From: a virus
IMG/VR virus record: IMGVR_UViG_3300028829_003504
Location: 62,001 to 126,000 of that record
Direction: 5' to 3' (one strand)
DNA: 64,000 bases
Part shown: in pieces, positions 61,201 through 64,000 of the stretch
Layout: every line of letters starts with the position of its first letter
Numbering within the stretch: position 1 is the stretch's first letter
Position numbers and translations under genes: made by a program
The notes under the pieces: generated by a model
The model's database searches: none
What the model was told of the DNA's origin: nothing
The model's input: the letters and a program-made list of their open reading frames with translations, nothing else

Positions 61201-61830
61201 TATACGGTGGGTAAGATAAGTACTTAACATTGCGACGAGGGCGGACTTACCAGAACGCTGTCCTGCGTTAACTGCGAGTTCATTGTAGAAGTTTAGTTCT
61301 TCGTCACGCATCATGTGAGAACGTCTAGCCTGGCACTTAGGACAAACACCATACTCTAACAGTACTACTCTGCGTTCGAATTCTACTAATCCGTCTTGAG
61401 GGTCGTGACCCCCATCATCCATCCACTCAAGGTCAGAACATCGGGCGCAATACTCTGAGAAAAGCTTAACGCCAATGAGTGCTTGCTCTAGGTACGGAGG
61501 CATATCTGAACCGAGGAATTCCTCGTTCGTGCACCAATCGTAATAGTTCTTTGCTTGGGACATGGAGCTATCGTCGATTTTTAAATCTCTAGGAACTATG
61601 TCCTTAGAATCGACTACTTCTGATATAACAGCGAAGAGGTCTCTCTCCTCGTTTGCATATTGCTTAGCAAGATCACTAGGTTCCCCTATCATAGCCATGT
61701 CTGTATTATTCGCTGAGACCTCTAAATCAGTCTCCTCGTCAGTCAGGCCTATAAGATCAGAAATCCCTGAAACTAGTCCAGGGTTTTTGTTTCTGACTGC
61801 AACAGGGGATGATCTCTTCTTACGAGCCAT
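58270..61830 (-). CDS. Terminase large subunit interrupted by an intein
   Basis: A 1,186-residue precursor. Residues 312-771 are an intein; the mature packaging motor would have 726. Extein features: a zinc ribbon (C128, C131, C163, C166), Walker A GQRSGKS (190-196), Walker B DE (774-775 in SVDEIGWFD, right after the intein), and an RNase H-like nuclease with Asp951 (SVMAVDAGYS) and Asp1020 (ILLADRW). The C-terminus is Ser/Gly/Lys-rich. The motor pumps DNA through the portal and cuts it. Splicing joins FG to SVDEIG, so activity depends on intein removal. Confidence 0.92.
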   Translation of the reverse strand: MARKKRSSPVAVRNKNPGLVSGISDLIGLTDEETDLEVSANNTDMAMIGEPSDLAKQYANEERDLFAVISEVVDSKDIVPRDLKIDDSSMSQAKNYYDWCTNEEFLGSDMPPYLEQALIGVKLFSEYCARCSDLEWMDDGGHDPQDGLVEFERRVVLLEYGVCPKCQARRSHMMRDEELNFYNELAVNAGQRSGKSALVAMLSTYLTHRILKAQKPTQLFRVKSNTVFHGTFVALTYAQAKDTLWEPYYQYLCESPWFQKYHALLRRYEQKYGHEIFKLKDTFVLYRHRSLMVYPAGPDKRTLRGRTRIFGCIPGDQLISTSEGLIRMDKIKEGWCWTNVGASYGEITKHVCTGTKEIWGLKLKSGQELKATPEHKICVYRNNKFKKVKLKNLLETDRVVISTGAEFSRELKFTVVQPTQSSSKQIVYAAMAKLVNFTRKEIKEASNGSKALTKVMTQLRRSGMIERHYRKGVMYTGMERCYYNITDKFNLSDLILDSSHDGLNVVLPECMTDDLASILGYLTADGNVQDKGQRGYRFDTTNLDKYNDYCDKVVRTFGIAPRHLQTKRLGKKVYRASISHRPIIEFLQKIGCTSDYSAYKQVPWSILQAPESCAMSYIRSAFDCDGGFLSRKTVYYRSTSKELIKQIQQLLLRLRIASSFKKTKYGSKGDWHKVDYKYGDRKVFLYRLDMSREFSRIFVSHIGFDFRRNSTAYDTDGQSMYEDYYEPTKEFDLFTSEIEYVKPSKIKVKTYDMTVNIPEHAYQASGMLVSNSVDEIGWFDNDKNSSKVKINGSEVYIALERSLRTVRNSERRQLASEYDEALTGYFMNISSPSSQRDKICELIRQSHGSKKLLGLHKPTWEMNPDVTRADLDDEFRKDHGTAMRDYGAQPPLSSNPFITSEELVKGIIKKTGRNFANVTYKIYKAKDGAKYRWGYVDKVKSCEGKSVMAVDAGYSNNCFALSIGSLQKVEVNGEEVVIPVLDIVVEINPLPSIPLHYPKIYENIMIPLIEARNVKILLADRWNSIKLLQDAEISTDIDLWKQYSLKYSDFVDFKTRMQQQQILIPRPHVKQEFDDILALSTHDEYPMCFERMPVEHFILQMLTVQDAGKTVIKGDDLTDDIWRASVLCMWGLTNPDFIDILKGSVVSSKSKAALGVASYGSKGSTGKMNNTRSLIGTSKSLGNKQR
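59518..60897 (-). other. Intein with LAGLIDADG-type endonuclease in terminase
   Basis: A 460-residue intein. Block A starts with Cys (CIPGDQLIS), block B has ATPEH, and blocks F/G read VKTYDMTVNIPEHAYQASGM then LVSN, with Ser as the +1 residue. Two LAGLIDADG-type helices (ILGYLTADG near 207-215, YIRSAFDCDG near 306-315) mark a homing endonuclease. Between block B and the endonuclease, residues 112-176 look like a winged helix-turn-helix (FTRKEIKEASNGSKALTKVM then QLRRSGMIERHY). The penultimate residue is Ser instead of the common His. It sits next to the Walker B site. Confidence 0.9.
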
Positions 61831-62686
61831 CTATACCGTCCATTCGTCGTGGGTTAGAAAAACCCCTAGTAGTACCTAGAGGATTACCTTTATTTTGTTT
61901 ACCTGATTTAGTTCTCGCGTGTGCATTCTCTAGCTCAGACCTATACTTAGTAAACTGGGCGCTGTGCTTTGCCTGCTTTAAGTCCTTATCCGTGTTGGCG
62001 ATAATGTTGGCGATAAACTGCTCCAACATTAAGTGCTTCATCCGCTTAGATAAGTTTTTTTGTTTCTCTAAAAGATAACTAACTAAGTCTGCCTGAGTAA
62101 CAGCGTGTATATAAGACTCTAAGGAAGTATCAGGCTCGATGTCCGCACCGAAACAATCCCGCATAACGGCTTCCAAATGGGCATTAGCACTATCGCCAGC
62201 AAAAGCAAGAGGAGCATGAGAGGCTAACATTAACTCAGTCATTTCCTCAGTAATGGTTTTAGTGTTTTCTACAATATTTTCTATATAGTCTTCATCTACG
62301 TCGATGACATTACCGAAAGGTATAGAACTTTCGTCTATAGTAGGTACAGAAGATAGTATAGTAGGTACTAAGTGATTCCGATGCTCGACTTCAACGACTT
62401 CATCAGGTCCTATTAGTATACCTTCGTCGTCAAATTCGCCGTCGTCGTAAGACGGGACTACGCTCTCACCATCAAGGTCGCTGTCCCAAATAGGTTCATC
62501 ATAATCATCGACGTAGGCAGGTTCGATAACAACTCTATCAGTAACTGGGATAGCTTGGCTACCGTCTAATGTAGGTAATATGTAAACACCGCTAAGTCCA
62601 TCAGTAATGAACCCGTGTATTTCAGAGGAGGGGTTCGCCTCCCCTGAGCAAGCCCCGTAAACGGGATGCTCTAGGTTCTTTGTCAT
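61820..62686 (-). CDS. Hypothetical protein, possible small terminase
   Basis: A 288-residue protein. The N-terminal 120 residues are acidic and probably disordered (YVDDYDEPIWDSDLDGES; EGILIGPDEVVEVEH). The C-terminal half is helical and ends basic (YRSELENAHARTKSGKQNKG). It directly precedes the large terminase with an 11-nt overlap, the usual place of the small subunit, but no DNA-binding motif is visible. Function stays open. Confidence 0.65.
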   Translation of the reverse strand: MTKNLEHPVYGACSGEANPSSEIHGFITDGLSGVYILPTLDGSQAIPVTDRVVIEPAYVDDYDEPIWDSDLDGESVVPSYDDGEFDDEGILIGPDEVVEVEHRNHLVPTILSSVPTIDESSIPFGNVIDVDEDYIENIVENTKTITEEMTELMLASHAPLAFAGDSANAHLEAVMRDCFGADIEPDTSLESYIHAVTQADLVSYLLEKQKNLSKRMKHLMLEQFIANIIANTDKDLKQAKHSAQFTKYRSELENAHARTKSGKQNKGNPLGTTRGFSNPRRMDGIDGS

Positions 62687-64000
62687 TCTAGTGCGAAATC
62701 CTTCTTACGTTTCTTGCTTGATTTATCTTTAAGGGCTTTCTTACTACTTCCAATACGCTTACTACGTTTGAAGCCTTTACCTTTAACTTTTTTGGCATCA
62801 TCATTAAGGAGGGATCCATCTGAGTCGTTGTCGTCGTCATCGGAAGGATCAAGTCGCTTAGTTGAAGAGCCATCCATGTTGCTGACTCGCATTCTGTCAA
62901 ACTCCTCTTTCAAGTCAAACGGCATTAACTCACCGTCACGGTTCTTATCTACTTTAATGTGTAGGATTTTCTCAGCACGGACTTCCTCCTCAGAGTAGTT
63001 CCACTTCCACATAACGTCACAATGTTCTTTAATACCTTTAGAGTAACGTAGCTTACTTGAGGTATCATCCAATTGACAAAGTAGTATAACTAGAGTACCT
63101 GTCGCTACCGAAAAACGCTTACAGATTGCGGCAATCTCAGATAATTTACGCCATTGATTTTCGTCATCAACCCCGTCCAGTAGACTGATGTAATCCAAAC
63201 AGATTACCTTATAGTTAAACGGACGGACCATTGATAGTACCTCATCTATGGTCATAGACTTTGTAGGTGCAACTAAGCCAAACTGAGTACCAGCTTTCAA
63301 TTTAAGTGCATCCCACTCCAACATTTTACGCTCAAGCTCTTTCTTCTCGCGCTTAGATAATTTACCTTGCTTGATCTTCCAGAACGGAGCTCCTGTTACC
63401 ATAGCGATTAAGCGATTAGTCTCTTGCTCAATACTCATTTCCAATGTAATACGGACAGTACTTATCGAGTTTAAGTCATTTAGATTTGCCAGTAGATTGG
63501 TTGAAGTTACTGATTTACCTCCTGACGTTGTAGCTGCGATAATCATAACGCCTGACGTAGGGAGTCCGCCGCTGTGTTCATCAAAGTCCTTGTAGCCCGT
63601 CTTGTACATACGTTCGGCAGGAGAATAGAGAACCTTATTGAGGACTTTCTGCATGTTACCACGCAAACCAAAGTTATAGATAGTCTGATCTTCTGAGTAG
63701 TTGCGATTGGCGTGATTCATATCGTTCCCGATTTCCTCAAACACACTCTCAACGTCAACGGACTCTCCTTCTAAGGCCTCACTAATCTTTTTACCTATAT
63801 CGTATAGCGACCTAATCTTACGATACCCATCTAACTGCTCCACTAAGGCTTTCGTCGATCTCTTAGTCTTACAGGGTTTAACATCTGTTTCTTCAAACAG
63901 TTCTCGATACTCTTCACTCAGTCCAGGGTCTTGGAGAAGGTCTTCCCAATCCATAATCTGGGCTTTCTTCTGAGCTATCTTTTGAAAACGGCTAAGTGCT
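62683..64000 (-). CDS. DnaB-like replicative helicase, N-terminus cut by right edge
   Basis: A hexameric-type helicase that would unwind DNA at the fork. The first in-frame ATG (63954) gives 423 residues, but the frame stays open to the edge and that ATG lacks a good ribosome site, so the real start is probably outside. Numbering from that ATG: linker helix (43-60, GYRKIRSLYDIGKKISEALE), Walker A ATTSGGKS (141-148), Walker B VICLDYISLL (Asp254), a QL sensor (LVILLCQLDD), and RDGELMPFDLKEEF with the likely arginine finger. The C-terminus is Lys-rich (KKALKDKSSKKRKK). Confidence 0.9.
   Translation of the reverse strand, partial: ALSRFQKIAQKKAQIMDWEDLLQDPGLSEEYRELFEETDVKPCKTKRSTKALVEQLDGYRKIRSLYDIGKKISEALEGESVDVESVFEEIGNDMNHANRNYSEDQTIYNFGLRGNMQKVLNKVLYSPAERMYKTGYKDFDEHSGGLPTSGVMIIAATTSGGKSVTSTNLLANLNDLNSISTVRITLEMSIEQETNRLIAMVTGAPFWKIKQGKLSKREKKELERKMLEWDALKLKAGTQFGLVAPTKSMTIDEVLSMVRPFNYKVICLDYISLLDGVDDENQWRKLSEIAAICKRFSVATGTLVILLCQLDDTSSKLRYSKGIKEHCDVMWKWNYSEEEVRAEKILHIKVDKNRDGELMPFDLKEEFDRMRVSNMDGSSTKRLDPSDDDDNDSDGSLLNDDAKKVKGKGFKRSKRIGSSKKALKDKSSKKRKKDFALE

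Noticed and set aside
58270-61830. Terminase read as a fusion with a separate endonuclease gene
   Set aside because: The inserted part has intein blocks A, B, F and G at its ends, and removal joins the motor cleanly at Walker B, so it is an intein and not a gene fusion or free-standing homing gene.
1-64000. tRNA genes, CRISPR arrays, insertion sequences and a diversity-generating retroelement
   Set aside because: I saw no cloverleaf-like sequence, no regularly spaced repeats, no transposase and no reverse transcriptase or template/variable repeat pair. A dedicated search would be needed to exclude divergent examples.

Overview
The window is a 64 kb piece of the genome of a large tailed phage with a contractile-tail (myovirus-type) baseplate. 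The evidence is a T4-style baseplate run (PAAR spike tip, gp25-like, gp6/GpJ-like and a probable gp7/GpI-like protein), a large terminase, a portal protein, a DnaB-type helicase, a 5'-3' exonuclease and a lysis cassette. Genes are packed tightly, often with start/stop overlaps, and there are no host-type genes, tRNAs, insertion sequences or CRISPR arrays. An SspB-like ClpXP adaptor, outer-membrane-type lipoboxes and spanin-like proteins point to a Gram-negative, probably gammaproteobacterial, host. The moderate AT-richness and the collagen, Calx-beta and GCTDP-type modules would suit a marine phage, but this is inference.

Layout. (1) About 1-9.7 kb, minus strand: 17 small genes in overlapping runs, none of which I recognise. 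One ends with a clear UUCG-loop terminator. (2) About 9.7-33.1 kb, plus strand: baseplate hub and wedge genes, then a long series of tail-fibre or adhesin genes. These include five collagen-like proteins with a shared head module, several Calx-beta proteins, a Cys-rich repeat protein and a fibre that ends in a self-processing Hint (intein/hedgehog-type) domain. (3) About 33.1-45.7 kb, plus strand: more fibre genes, many carrying a recurring C-terminal beta domain or belonging to a second paralogous series. They are interrupted at 34.0-36.5 kb by a four-gene block that encodes one secreted protein, two membrane proteins and a protein of unknown function. (4) About 45.7-48.2 kb, plus strand: lysis cassette with membrane proteins, an i-spanin-like protein, a lipoprotein spanin, a holin-like protein and a lipoprotein lytic transglycosylase. 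(5) About 48.3-64 kb, minus strand: unknown genes, a macro-domain protein, the SspB-like adaptor, a FEN-type exonuclease, more unknowns, then portal, an intein-containing large terminase, a possible small terminase and a DnaB-like helicase cut by the right edge.

How they fit together: the plus-strand block builds the baseplate and an unusually large set of receptor-binding fibres and then lyses the cell. The minus-strand right arm supplies replication and packaging enzymes and some host-interaction proteins. Major capsid, protease, tail sheath, tube and tape-measure genes are not in the window. Both edges cut genes: an unknown protein on the left and the helicase on the right. Minus-strand gene starts after terminators or gene ends are often preceded by a T4-late-like element (ACTGTAAATA or TATAAATA).
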